7,230 nucleotides of DNA from Acidimicrobiales bacterium (GTDB lineage: Bacteria > Actinomycetota > Acidimicrobiia > Acidimicrobiales > RAAP-2). The stretch spans positions 1 through 7,230 of the forward strand of contig JADGOF010000107.1 of assembly GCA_017883105.1 (NCBI GenBank), given 5' to 3'. The notes beneath the pieces were generated by a model that saw only the letters and a program-made list of their open reading frames with translations, had not been told where the DNA came from and ran no database searches. Both the position numbers and the translations under genes were made by a program. Within the stretch, counting starts at the first letter, position 1. Each line of letters begins with the position of its first letter. Below, piece after piece: positions 1 to 6,544 of this stretch.

Positions 1-13
1 TCACACCCTCTAA

Positions 14-286
14 CTACTGTCCTGAGAAGGAGGTGGCCGCATAGCTCAGCTGCTCGAGGCCGTCACCCAAGTTCCACACCGGTCGGGACATCCTCCGGAC
101 CACGTCTGCATCGTGATCGCCCTGGCCGTCATCCTCCCAAAAGCAAACCGGGCATATCTCGTCACCACCCCGCTCGGAGAGTGTCACGTATCGGCAGCAA
201 GGGCAGGGGTAAGGACCACCGTCCGGTCCGAGGGTGATGTTGTGAAACGGGTCCATGCCCATAGGTTGCCACGTCGAGATCGCCAT
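14..286 (-). CDS. Cysteine-rich CPCC-family small protein
   Basis: This is a 90-residue protein with the hallmark of the CPCC cysteine-rich family (Cys_rich_CPCC): a PYPCPCC motif at residues 26-31, then CPVCFWEDDGQ at 45-55. The cysteines at 28, 30, 31, 45 and 48 look like a small metal-binding knuckle, probably zinc; that is inferred from their spacing. The family has no assigned biochemical activity. The usual family C-terminus (a GGPN turn, then LSL..AR.NF) is only faintly echoed here by the LSYAATSF segment, so the tail is diverged. The start is uncertain. ATG at 286 has an AGGG 8 nt upstream, while in-frame ATGs at 262 and 256 would start at MGMDPFHNITLG, which is closer to where the conserved region begins. 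A longer frame reaching 337 has no ribosome site. The gene is divergent from the DUF6188-like gene, with about 75 nt between their starts. Confidence 0.72.
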   Translation of the reverse strand: MAISTWQPMGMDPFHNITLGPDGGPYPCPCCRYVTLSERGGDEICPVCFWEDDGQGDHDADVVRRMSRPVWNLGDGLEQLSYAATSFSGQ

Positions 287-362
287 GACGGCTGCCCTAG
301 ACCACCGGATCAGCACCCCAAGCCTCTGTCGCTGCATGGTCCAGCGGGGGCATTATGGAGGA
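287..362. promoter_or_regulatory. Divergent intergenic region with putative promoters
   Basis: These 76 nt separate the starts of two divergent small genes, so promoters for both should lie here or overlap the adjacent 5' coding ends. I could not pick out convincing -35/-10 boxes. The only clear signal is GGAGG at 357-361, just before the plus-strand ATG at 363. The assignment rests on gene orientation, not on a recognised motif. Confidence 0.3.
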
Positions 363-764
363 ATGGCGAACCGAGACTTCAGTGCCCTTGTTGGCTGCGA
401 GGTTCGCCAGGTCGGTATTGATTACCAAGTCCGACTCGTCCTCGTGGATGGGCCGTATCAGGATGAGAGGGTCAATGCAGAACTCGTAATCGAGGCTCCG
501 TTTCGATACAAGGCCGAAGACCGGAAGTGGCATGACATCCAACCCGGCCAGGTGACGACGCTAGGACCAGTCGTAACGATGTTCGGTCGGACAGTTCAGG
601 GAGTGACGTTCGACGGACTAACGCTGACAGTTGACTTCGGCCACGACGTTCGCATCGAGGTTGCCACCAGGACGCACTACGAATCCTGGAACCTCTCCGG
701 GACCGGCGTGCCGGGGTATATCGCCGGACCGTGGGACTTGAATAACGAACTGGAATCGCCATAG
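363..764 (+). CDS. DUF6188-like small hypothetical protein
   Basis: This is a 133-residue soluble protein with no signal peptide or membrane helix. Its pattern resembles DUF6188 proteins as I remember them. It has an N-terminal LVGCEVRQVGIDYQVRLVL strand pair (residues 9-27) and AELVIEAPFRY (39-49). A LGPVVTMFGRTV segment (68-79), a DG-containing strand (84-92) and a terminal YESWNLSG motif (106-113) with GVPGYIAGP (115-123) follow. The function is unknown. Many small proteins with this all-beta look sit in accessory or toxin-immunity neighbourhoods, but nothing here proves that. The start at 363 has GGAGG at 357-361, only 1 nt from the ATG, which is unusually tight. An in-frame ATG at 336 is the alternative. 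The gene is divergent from the CPCC gene and convergent with the membrane-protein gene ending at 810. Confidence 0.75.
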   Translation: MANRDFSALVGCEVRQVGIDYQVRLVLVDGPYQDERVNAELVIEAPFRYKAEDRKWHDIQPGQVTTLGPVVTMFGRTVQGVTFDGLTLTVDFGHDVRIEVATRTHYESWNLSGTGVPGYIAGPWDLNNELESP

Positions 765-777
765 GAACTGAAGGCCG

Positions 778-790
778 CAGGGTGTCCCTG
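778..790. terminator. Short hairpin between convergent genes
   Basis: CAGGG-TGT-CCCTG forms a perfect 5-bp dyad with a 3-nt loop in the 45-nt gap between the convergent genes ending at 764 and 810. There is no T-run on either side, so it would be at best a weak bidirectional terminator. Placement is the main argument. Confidence 0.25.
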
Positions 791-809
791 ACCACCGGTT
801 GTCGGGCGA

Positions 810-1238
810 TTACTGAGCATTCGATTCGACCACGGCCACCGAGCGATTTGCTAAGAGCCAGAAGCCCAGTGTCGCTACACCCGTGCCGACCACCTCGATC
901 CATGCACCTGCCGTGGAGGTTCCGCTCGGCGAGCCTCCTGCCATGGCGCCCGTGAGCGCAATGAATCCAATGGCGAGCACTCCCGACGCAACGGCAAATC
1001 CTCTCAGGGCATGGCGAAGATCGTTCACGTCAGTGGCACGGTCTCCTAACGTTCCAGTCAATGTCCACCAGGCCCATGCAAGGACGCCGTAGGCGACGGG
1101 AGTCGATGCCAAGTAGACGAGCGCTGAAACCGTGTCCACATGTATCGCCTGGATGAACCAGAGCAGAAACCCGATCGACTGGATTCCGAATCCGCCAGCG
1201 AGCACCCCCCTGGCACGCATTCGGTATTGCTCTTCCAT
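810..1238 (-). CDS. Small four-helix integral membrane protein
   Basis: This is a hypothetical protein of 142 residues with four predicted membrane segments at about 11-31, 38-60, 79-100 and 111-130. The loop after helix 2 is charged (GDRATDVNDLRHALRG, 65-80) and the loop after helix 3 is Gly/Ser/Thr-rich. I recognise no catalytic or transport motif and cannot name the family. The outer ATG at 1238 has no clear ribosome site. The in-frame ATG at 1220 (MRARGVLAGG) has GGAAGAG about 9 nt upstream and is a real alternative, giving 136 residues. One copy of a 94-nt repeat lies about 54 nt upstream of the outer start. The gene converges on the DUF6188-like gene. The open frame and clean hydrophobic periodicity support a real gene. 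Confidence 0.65.
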   Translation of the reverse strand: MEEQYRMRARGVLAGGFGIQSIGFLLWFIQAIHVDTVSALVYLASTPVAYGVLAWAWWTLTGTLGDRATDVNDLRHALRGFAVASGVLAIGFIALTGAMAGGSPSGTSTAGAWIEVVGTGVATLGFWLLANRSVAVVESNAQ

Positions 1239-1291
1239 TCGTTCAGCATGTCATTGCTGGCCAGTTGACGCCGCCCCTCCTGCGCACGCAC

Positions 1292-1385
1292 TGCCCCCGA
1301 TCACCGGTTCGCGGCGTGGCCCAAGCTGCCCAACGCCGAGCATGCTTGCAAGCCGCGAGCACACCCGAGGTGCCGTTCTGCGCTG
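1292..1385 (-). repeat. 94-nt direct repeat, copy A
   Basis: This segment aligns without gaps to 2618-2711: 73 of 94 positions match (about 78%), and 59 of 73 match over the core 1313-1385 (about 81%). Both copies have the same orientation. On the minus strand copy A lies upstream of the membrane-protein gene and downstream of the hydrolase. The best-conserved blocks, read on plus, are acgccgagc, gcttgca, cgcgagc and ccgaggtgccgt. Mismatches fall evenly over the three codon positions of the open minus frame, so coding constraint is not apparent. I see no conserved hairpin and no matching transposase. Confidence 0.8.
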
Positions 1386-1472
1386 CTTGACAACGTCGGG
1401 GGCCAGCAGTTCTGTACGCACGATCTGAGTGGATTGTCGATGCATCGCCTCGATATCGGAGAGCGGCCGACG

Positions 1473-1494
1473 CCGACGCCAGCCCGGCCGTCGG
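1473..1494 (-). terminator. GC-rich hairpin downstream of the hydrolase gene
   Basis: CCGACG at 1473-1478 pairs with CGTCGG at 1489-1494. An inner CC/GG pairing across one bulged base brings the stem to about 8 bp with a 5-nt loop. It sits 30-50 nt past the hydrolase stop codon on the minus strand, where a terminator is expected. No U-tract follows, and similar dyads arise by chance in GC-rich DNA. Confidence 0.25.
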
Positions 1495-1523
1495 TGCCGG
1501 TGCATCCAACCGACTCGTCGAGG

Positions 1524-2432
1524 CTATAGCTGGGCCATCTCGGACCGCTCTCGGAGCATCCGTTGGCGATCTTCAGCACCGAGATGGGCGGGTTCGGTCG
1601 TATCGATGAAGTCGACGAGGGCGTCGACGAACTGCTCTGGCGCCTCGATCTGAGGGAAGTGGCCCACGCCTTCGATGACCACCAGCCGGCTCCCGGGTAT
1701 GGCTTGGTGGGCGGCGTACGCGTGACTCACGGGGATGATGCCATCCCGGTCGCCCCAGATGATTAGGGTCGGCATCGAAGATGCCAAGTAGAGCCGGTCC
1801 ATCGCACTCACCGTCTGACCACCGGGATCGATGACGGACTTGATGGTGCGTGCGAACGCTCGGCGGTTGTCCGACTCGGCCAACGAAGCGTAGGCGCTCC
1901 ACATCTCGGCGATGCGACCCAGGCGGATTCCCCGATCATTGATCATCCGGAACAGGCCGTCCCCCCAGTCGCGGACGAACGACGGAAAGAGCACCGGCAT
2001 CACGTACTCGCTTGCCGGCAACGCCATGAGCCGAAGCATCCAGTTGACTTCCCGTCCGAGACCACCACTGTCCACCAGAACGAGACGTTCACATTGTTCA
2101 GGGTATTGGTAGACGAACTGCATGGCGACGCCACCGCCGAAGGACTGACCTATGACGGTCGCCCGGTCGATGCCGAGGACTTCGAGGAGATCACGGATCC
2201 CGCTCGCGAAGGCACCCAGCGAGTAGTCCCCGACGGGCTTTTCGGACTGACCGTGACCGGTGAGGTCCGGTGCAAGCACCGTGAAGCGATCCCTTAGCCG
2301 GGGGATCACGTCTCGCCAGGTCCGGGAACTGCCGGCCATGCCGTGGAGGAGCAGAAGGACGGGACCGCTGCCTTCCATCCGGTACGCCATGTCGTGACCG
2401 TGGATCGAGACGTGCTGGAGTTGGCCTTCCAT
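1524..2432 (-). CDS. Alpha/beta-fold hydrolase (MhpC-like)
   Basis: This is a complete 302-residue alpha/beta hydrolase. The oxyanion-hole HG motif is at 30-31 (LLLLHGMAGSSRTW), followed by the PDLTGHGQS strand-turn (55-63). The nucleophile elbow GQSFGGG has Ser97. A helical cap region follows at about 130-215. The acid is in WGDRDGIIP (Asp230 by the WGxxDxxxP pattern) and the base is in GVGHFPQIE (His258). The triad Ser97-Asp230-His258 is therefore intact. There is no signal peptide, so it is probably cytoplasmic. Relatives include C-C bond hydrolases, esterases, epoxide hydrolases and cofactor-free haloperoxidases. The cap does not let me choose a substrate. The start at 2432 is well supported: AGGGAGG lies at 2441-2447, 8 nt upstream. 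The frame stays open upstream to 2834, but that stretch has no homology-like features. The gene is transcribed alone and is flanked by the two 94-nt repeat copies. Confidence 0.93.
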   Translation of the reverse strand: MEGQLQHVSIHGHDMAYRMEGSGPVLLLLHGMAGSSRTWRDVIPRLRDRFTVLAPDLTGHGQSEKPVGDYSLGAFASGIRDLLEVLGIDRATVIGQSFGGGVAMQFVYQYPEQCERLVLVDSGGLGREVNWMLRLMALPASEYVMPVLFPSFVRDWGDGLFRMINDRGIRLGRIAEMWSAYASLAESDNRRAFARTIKSVIDPGGQTVSAMDRLYLASSMPTLIIWGDRDGIIPVSHAYAAHQAIPGSRLVVIEGVGHFPQIEAPEQFVDALVDFIDTTEPAHLGAEDRQRMLRERSEMAQL

Positions 2433-2440
2433 GCGAACAT

Positions 2441-2447
2441 CCTCCCT
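2441..2447 (-). promoter_or_regulatory. Strong Shine-Dalgarno site of the hydrolase gene
   Basis: Read on the minus strand this is AGGGAGG, 8 nt before the ATG at 2432. It decides the hydrolase start against the much longer open frame that continues upstream to 2834. Confidence 0.8.
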
Positions 2448-2617
2448 CACCGGTGCGCTCTGGTCTGCACGGGCGGATCTGCTCCCACCCAAAGCTGGTG
2501 TTGACCTGCTCTCGTGTACCCGCCGGCTGAGCGGCTCGTTGTGGGACATTGCCCCGTCGCAATCAGCAATACCACGGGCGGTCAGGCAAACAACCGTCAC
2601 CGAATCCGGGGTTTGGG

Positions 2618-2711
2618 TGCCCCTGACCAATGGGACGGGGCATGGCCCATGCCAGCCTACGCCGAGCTTGCTTGCACATCGCGAGCGCATCCGAGGTGCC
2701 GTATTGCGCTG
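2618..2711 (-). repeat. 94-nt direct repeat, copy B
   Basis: This is the second copy of the repeat at 1292-1385, in the same orientation and about 1.33 kb away. On the minus strand it lies 186 nt upstream of the hydrolase start, so the two copies bracket the hydrolase gene. A 15-nt perfect palindrome at 2639-2653 (ggcatggcccatgcc) is present only in this copy. The copies differ at 21 of 94 positions and so are not a recent duplication. Confidence 0.8.
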
Positions 2712-2804
2712 AGGTCTGGAGTGCGACGGTCGTCGTTCTGTCACGTCGTTCGGTGCTCCCTGCAATGCGCCCGATCTCCGAATAGTTGCGGGCCTCATCT
2801 GTGA

Positions 2805-2927
2805 ACCGTCCAATGCGATCCGCGCATCGAACATCCAGTTGCGGCATCCGTCGACACGGTGCTACACGTGGGGGTCGACGTCGACGGGCAGACGGAGCTG
2901 AACTTCGACTGGCGGCTGTTTCCCTGA
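2805..2927 (+). pseudogene. Possible C-terminal gene remnant
   Basis: This 40-codon frame runs from just after a TGA at 2802-2804 to a TGA at 2925-2927, with no start codon near its left end. Its second half reads like a genuine beta-rich C-terminus (VDTVLHVGVDVDG, then TELNFDWRLFP) with mostly G/C third positions. No neighbouring frame supplies an obvious N-terminus. I do not recognise the family. It may be the tail of a gene broken by rearrangement, or a chance frame. Confidence 0.22.
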
Positions 2928-3114
2928 CCAGGCGCATGACGGGCCTCCGGAGGATGGCGGCCGGTCGATCCATAAGCTGTCGGCGCGCCGAGCAAGATGT
3001 CCAAACCTTGATGGCGTGGGGTCAAGCGGGATCCATCCAAGGAAGCCAAGGCGCAAGTTGGTTCAGGAGGATTCGCGGCCGTCGTCGGATCGAATCGCAG
3101 CCGAACCCCCGTTT

Positions 3115-3303
3115 ATGTGGCCCGAGTCTGGTTCGGGATTCGAGGCTGATCCGTTTAGCCCTGCCGGCATGGCCCAAGGCGAATGGGGCTTCATCCAACA
3201 CCGGGGGCGCAGCAGATATGGACGGCTCGTGGTCTGGCTGGCCCTGGGACTCGTCGCCATGATGGCCGTCACACCGCTCGTATTCATCTTCGCAAGGCAC
3301 TAG
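3115..3303 (+). CDS. Possible small single-pass membrane protein
   Basis: This is a 62-residue candidate beginning MWPESGSGFEADPFSP. It has a polar N-terminal half and one strong C-terminal membrane helix (GRLVVWLALGLVAMMAV, then TPLVFIF, at about 36-60). Basic residues (HRGRSRYGR) just before the helix and a terminal ARH would give a tail-anchored or N-in topology. No good ribosome site precedes the ATG at 3115, the ATG at 3169 or the upstream GTG at 3016, so the start is unresolved. The gene converges on the permease gene, with 94 nt between the stops. The hydrophobic stretch and its basic flank are what lift it above a chance frame. No function can be given. Confidence 0.4.
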   Translation: MWPESGSGFEADPFSPAGMAQGEWGFIQHRGRSRYGRLVVWLALGLVAMMAVTPLVFIFARH

Positions 3304-3333
3304 AAGCTGCGGAACCGGCACCAGAACTTCGCT

Positions 3334-3380
3334 CGGTCGAGTTGACCGGCCCTCGTGAACACGTTGGTCGTGGGCCACGA
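3334..3380. terminator. Cluster of short dyads between convergent genes
   Basis: The 94-nt gap between the candidate small membrane gene and the permease stop holds three short perfect dyads. They are CGGTC/GACCG with a 5-nt loop (3334-3348), CGTG/CACG (3354-3363), and TCGTGG/CCACGA around one base (3368-3380). None has a T-run. They could end transcription from either side, but the support is positional. Confidence 0.25.
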
Positions 3381-3397
3381 ACACCTGCGGCGGGCGA

Positions 3398-5827
3398 TCA
3401 TTCGACATAGCGCAACGTGCTCGGAAGGTTCATTCGTTCGAGCTGACGGGCCACGAGCGTGGGAGCGGACGCCGTGGCCACCAGCCCGATGACCACGGTG
3501 ATCACGAAGGAGGATGCGGCCACCGCCGGTAGGACCGACAACTCGGGCACGGCCGCCGGGAACACCGTGCCAAGCACCCAGTGCAGTACAAGGAGCCCGA
3601 CGCCCAATCCGACGCCAATGCCGATCACACCCAGGAGCACACTCTCGATCACTCCGATCAGCACCACCCGAGGCACGCCAACGCCAAAAGCCATCATCGT
3701 GGCGTGTTCCCGTGCACGCTCGTCACTCCCGATCTTCGTGCTGTTGTACGCGACCAGGAAGGCCAGCATTCCGATGACGATCTGCAGTACGACAAACAGG
3801 CCGGTCACCAGGCCCAAGATGTCTCGGATGGTGTTGGACAGCGTACTGGCGGGCAGCGCCCAGGCGACTCCGGGCTGCAAGGAGATCCTGCGCTGCAGGG
3901 CGTTGATCGAGACACCAGGCCGGGGCACGAGCGTCGCGGTGTTGACGATGCCGGACAGGCCCATCATGGGCTCGTCCCGCAGATCCATATAGGCGACGAA
4001 CCGATACGGGCTGTCCACGATGGCGCGGATGGGCACCACAGTGTCGACGAACCGGTAGCCGGAGCCCTGGGCGAGCGGATGGCGTAGGACAATATCCCCG
4101 CCGAGCCCGACACCGAGGTCAGCTGCCGCTTTCGTCGCGATAACGATGCCACCTGGGGCGATCTTCTGCCGTGCCACAGCAGTGGGGGCGACGAGCGGGT
4201 CGGAGAGGTCGACCATGCTGATCGACACGGCGACGGTCGTATGTCCTCGGAGCAGATAGCCGCCAGTGTTCAGACCGAGGGCGTACTTGGCCACCAATGG
4301 TGAATCGACGAGAGCAGACACCGCCGGTGCCGTCGACGGCTGATAGTTGGTCAGGCTGACCAAGAGCTGATCAGCACTGTTTCCTGACAGGATCTGCGTC
4401 CCCGCGTCGATGGTCGCGCTGGCGGAGTCGGTGGTGCCCAGGGCTGCCAGGAGCGGCGCGAGGATCAGGCCGATGGCCAGAACGGTCATCGCCGACCGGG
4501 TGGGTGCGATGGTAATCCGGCGGACGGGTGCCTGCGCCATGGTGCTCCCGGGAAGCGGGAGCTTCCTCAGCAGTCCGCTCCCCCGGTGGCGGCCACTCCG
4601 AAGGTGGGGCGGCAAGAGCGCATCGGTGGGGGCGACCCGGACGGCTCGCCACACTGGGTAGGCACTCCCGGCCAGCGGGATGACCAAGCCGAGTACAGCG
4701 GCGCGCAGGAACAACCCGCCCTGCCAAGGCGTGTGCCAGATAGGAAGTGGCACCTCGCTCCGGAAGATGCCGAGGACCCAGATCCCGATCCCCCAGCCGG
4801 CGAGCACGCCGAGCGCCACCCCGGCCACCGCCACTTCAGCTGCCAGGATGATCGGCCGTATCGCTATCTCGCCCGGCGAAACACCGAGAGCCATGGCGAT
4901 ACCGATGTCCCGACGCTGAGCCTCGACCACCCGGCGGGTGAGGTTGAACGCCGCAAAGCCCGCGCCGGCCAGGATGAGCAGGGCGAATACATCAAAGATC
5001 TTCTGCTCGCTGATGATCTCGTCATAGAGGGCGAGCGTCATCGGATCGTCATTGCGCACCGCCACCGTCATGGCCACATTGGGCAGGGTGATCGGCAGAT
5101 TGTGCGTCAGCGTGGCGGCCACGTGGTCGATGCTCTCTCCGCTGCGGACCCGGGCCACGACGTCGTTTGCCTGGCCGGGCTGGTCGGCCAGCCGCTGCAC
5201 GAGGCCAATGGGCGCAAAGATCACCGCCCGGGTGGCGGCCCCCTGGATGGTCGTGCCGAAGGTGGTCGTCGTATTGAGATACTCGGGCTCGAGAACCGTC
5301 CCCACATAGCGGACCGGCGTTCCCGCGATCACGATGGTTCCCGTGGGAGGCAGGTGGTGCGCATCAGCGAAGTGCTCGTCGAGCAGCACCGAGGACCCCT
5401 GTGCATCTCCCGGTCCAAGAGAGCGACCGGCGGTGACCTTCCACCGGTCGATCTCGACCGGCTGGGCCAGGTCGACCCCGACCACGACCCCTGCCGCGGG
5501 GATCTGCCCTCCTCTTCCGGCACGGACGGGAAGATCGGCCACCAGGCGCGCTTCGACGGTGCTGAGACCCTGGCCTCCGGCCGAGCGCACGGCACCGAGC
5601 AACTGGTCCTGGGGGACGAAGAATCCGGCTACCGGTGACACCTCGATGTCGTGTGCGGCCAAGCCGGCAAAGCTGGCGTCCAGTGACTGCTGGCGCCACG
5701 CCGAGGTGCTGCCCAGACCGGCGTAGATCCCCGATCCGAGCGCGATGATGGCGGCAATTGCCACCACCTGGAGAAGCCGCCCGCGAAGGTCCCGCCACGA
5801 CCAGCGGAGCCAGAAGCTCATGCCCAT
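3398..5827 (-). CDS. FtsX-like ABC transporter permease
   Basis: This is an 809-residue membrane subunit of a MacB/FtsX-superfamily ABC transporter. Membrane segments are visible at about 18-38, 277-297, 328-355, 375-395, 446-465, 668-692, 720-748 and 768-788. Large extracytoplasmic domains fill 40-275 and 466-665. FtsX-like domain 1 spans about 277-405 and carries the cytoplasmic RRDIGIAMALGVSPGEI loop (305-321). FtsX-like domain 2 spans about 670-800 with the matching EHATMMAFGVGVPR loop (707-720). The duplicated layout of TM, periplasmic domain and three TMs twice over is the usual one for roughly 800-residue actinobacterial permeases. The gene starts 6 nt after the ATPase stop with AAGGGCGG before ATG 5827. 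ATG 5821 (MSFWLRWSWRDL) is equally possible. Such pairs export lipids, peptides or drugs, or transmit force to the cell envelope. The substrate cannot be read here. Confidence 0.93.
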   Translation of the reverse strand: MGMSFWLRWSWRDLRGRLLQVVAIAAIIALGSGIYAGLGSTSAWRQQSLDASFAGLAAHDIEVSPVAGFFVPQDQLLGAVRSAGGQGLSTVEARLVADLPVRAGRGGQIPAAGVVVGVDLAQPVEIDRWKVTAGRSLGPGDAQGSSVLLDEHFADAHHLPPTGTIVIAGTPVRYVGTVLEPEYLNTTTTFGTTIQGAATRAVIFAPIGLVQRLADQPGQANDVVARVRSGESIDHVAATLTHNLPITLPNVAMTVAVRNDDPMTLALYDEIISEQKIFDVFALLILAGAGFAAFNLTRRVVEAQRRDIGIAMALGVSPGEIAIRPIILAAEVAVAGVALGVLAGWGIGIWVLGIFRSEVPLPIWHTPWQGGLFLRAAVLGLVIPLAGSAYPVWRAVRVAPTDALLPPHLRSGRHRGSGLLRKLPLPGSTMAQAPVRRITIAPTRSAMTVLAIGLILAPLLAALGTTDSASATIDAGTQILSGNSADQLLVSLTNYQPSTAPAVSALVDSPLVAKYALGLNTGGYLLRGHTTVAVSISMVDLSDPLVAPTAVARQKIAPGGIVIATKAAADLGVGLGGDIVLRHPLAQGSGYRFVDTVVPIRAIVDSPYRFVAYMDLRDEPMMGLSGIVNTATLVPRPGVSINALQRRISLQPGVAWALPASTLSNTIRDILGLVTGLFVVLQIVIGMLAFLVAYNSTKIGSDERAREHATMMAFGVGVPRVVLIGVIESVLLGVIGIGVGLGVGLLVLHWVLGTVFPAAVPELSVLPAVAASSFVITVVIGLVATASAPTLVARQLERMNLPSTLRYVE

Positions 5828-5833
5828 CCGCCC

Positions 5834-6544
5834 TTACCAGCGCAGTTCAGTTGCATCGACGGTTCCACCGGATGGTGGCGCCGACGAAATGATGTGTCCG
5901 TCGCTGAGCTCGATGACCAGGTCCGCCATGCGCGAGATCTCCCGATTGTGCGTCACCACGACGACCGTCTTCCCGTCGTTCGTCCGGTCTCGGAGCAGTT
6001 GGAGGATCTGGATACCCGTGCGGAAATCGAGTTCCCCGGTGGGCTCGTCGGCCAGAAGGACGGGGTTTCCTGTCGCCAGCGAGCGAGCGATGGCGACGCG
6101 TTGCTGTTCCCCCCCGGACAGCTCGTGGGGGAAGTGCTGCACCCGGTCCCCGAGTTCGACATCCTCCAACATCTGGACGGCCAGCTGGGACGCCGAACGA
6201 TGCCCGGAGACCTCGGCACCGAAGCGCACGTTCTCCAAGGCTGTCAGTTCGGGAAACAAATTGAACGCCTGAAAGATGAACGTCACCGTCTGACGTCGAA
6301 AGCCAAAGAGCTGAGATCGACTGAGATCCGTTACTCGCTTGCCCCCCACGTCGATGAGGCCTTCCGTTGGCGTATCGAGCGCGCCGATCATGTTCAGGAG
6401 GGTCGTCTTGCCGCTGCCCGAGGGGCCGAGGACGACGACCAGTTGGGCTGCCGCCACCGAGAGGCTCGCTCGGTCAAGAGCGACGACCGTCCCGGCCGGC
6501 GTTTCGAACCGCTTGGTGACGTCACGCAAATCGATGATCGCCAT
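5834..6544 (-). CDS. ABC transporter ATP-binding protein (MacB/LolD type)
   Basis: This is the cytoplasmic ATPase partner of the downstream permease. Counting from the outer GTG at 6586 (250 residues), Walker A is GPSGSGKT at 54-61 and the Q-loop glutamine is 106 (FQAFNLFP). The signature LSGGEQQR is at 156-163, Walker B is VLLADEPTG with Glu181, and the H-loop His is 213 (VVTHNRE). All catalytic elements are intact. The D-loop reads GELD where GNLD is usual. I chose the ATG at 6544 (236 residues, MAIIDLRDVTKRF) because family homology begins there and GAGAAG precedes it, though only 3 nt away. The outer GTG at 6586 lacks a ribosome site. The stop lies 6 nt before the permease start, so the genes should be co-transcribed and probably translationally coupled. 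Confidence 0.93.
   Translation of the reverse strand: MAIIDLRDVTKRFETPAGTVVALDRASLSVAAAQLVVVLGPSGSGKTTLLNMIGALDTPTEGLIDVGGKRVTDLSRSQLFGFRRQTVTFIFQAFNLFPELTALENVRFGAEVSGHRSASQLAVQMLEDVELGDRVQHFPHELSGGEQQRVAIARSLATGNPVLLADEPTGELDFRTGIQILQLLRDRTNDGKTVVVVTHNREISRMADLVIELSDGHIISSAPPSGGTVDATELRW

Larger units (their letters stand above)
2433..3114. other. Gene-poor stretch with repeat B and a coding-like remnant
   Basis: No intact gene is supported in these roughly 680 nt. The right-hand neighbours of the hydrolase start form its leader. Repeat copy B lies at 2618-2711. A short plus-strand frame with a plausible protein tail ends at 2927. Several open frames cross the stretch on both strands, but they are Arg/Pro/Ser-rich low-information translations typical of GC-rich noncoding DNA. 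I found no tRNA-like cloverleaf, CRISPR-like array or clear promoter. Confidence 0.55.

Noticed and set aside
1243..1509. Overlapping minus-strand frames between the membrane protein and the hydrolase
   Set aside because: Three frames are open at once, with low-complexity Arg/Ala/Pro translations, no ribosome sites and repeat A inside. No single frame stands out as coding.
2639..2653. A 15-nt palindrome, ggcatggcccatgcc, as an operator or conserved RNA stem
   Set aside because: The corresponding part of copy A (ggcgtggcccaagct) is not palindromic, so the structure is not maintained.
1292..2711. The repeats as integron attC sites flanking a cassette
   Set aside because: Length and direct orientation fit, but the paired RYYYAAC and GTTRRRY ends are not conserved between copies. 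A GTTGGGC in copy A is GTAGGCT in copy B, and the conservation is internal, the opposite of attC sites. No integrase is present.
2433..2834. A 134-residue N-terminal extension of the hydrolase
   Set aside because: The frame is open, but the translation is Arg/Ser/Pro-rich and crosses repeat copy B. A strong AGGGAGG lies correctly before ATG 2432.
4586..5638. A 350-codon open frame on the plus strand
   Set aside because: It lies wholly opposite the permease gene. Its translation is rich in Arg, Gly, His, Asp and Pro with no domain, and such antisense frames are normal in GC-rich genes.
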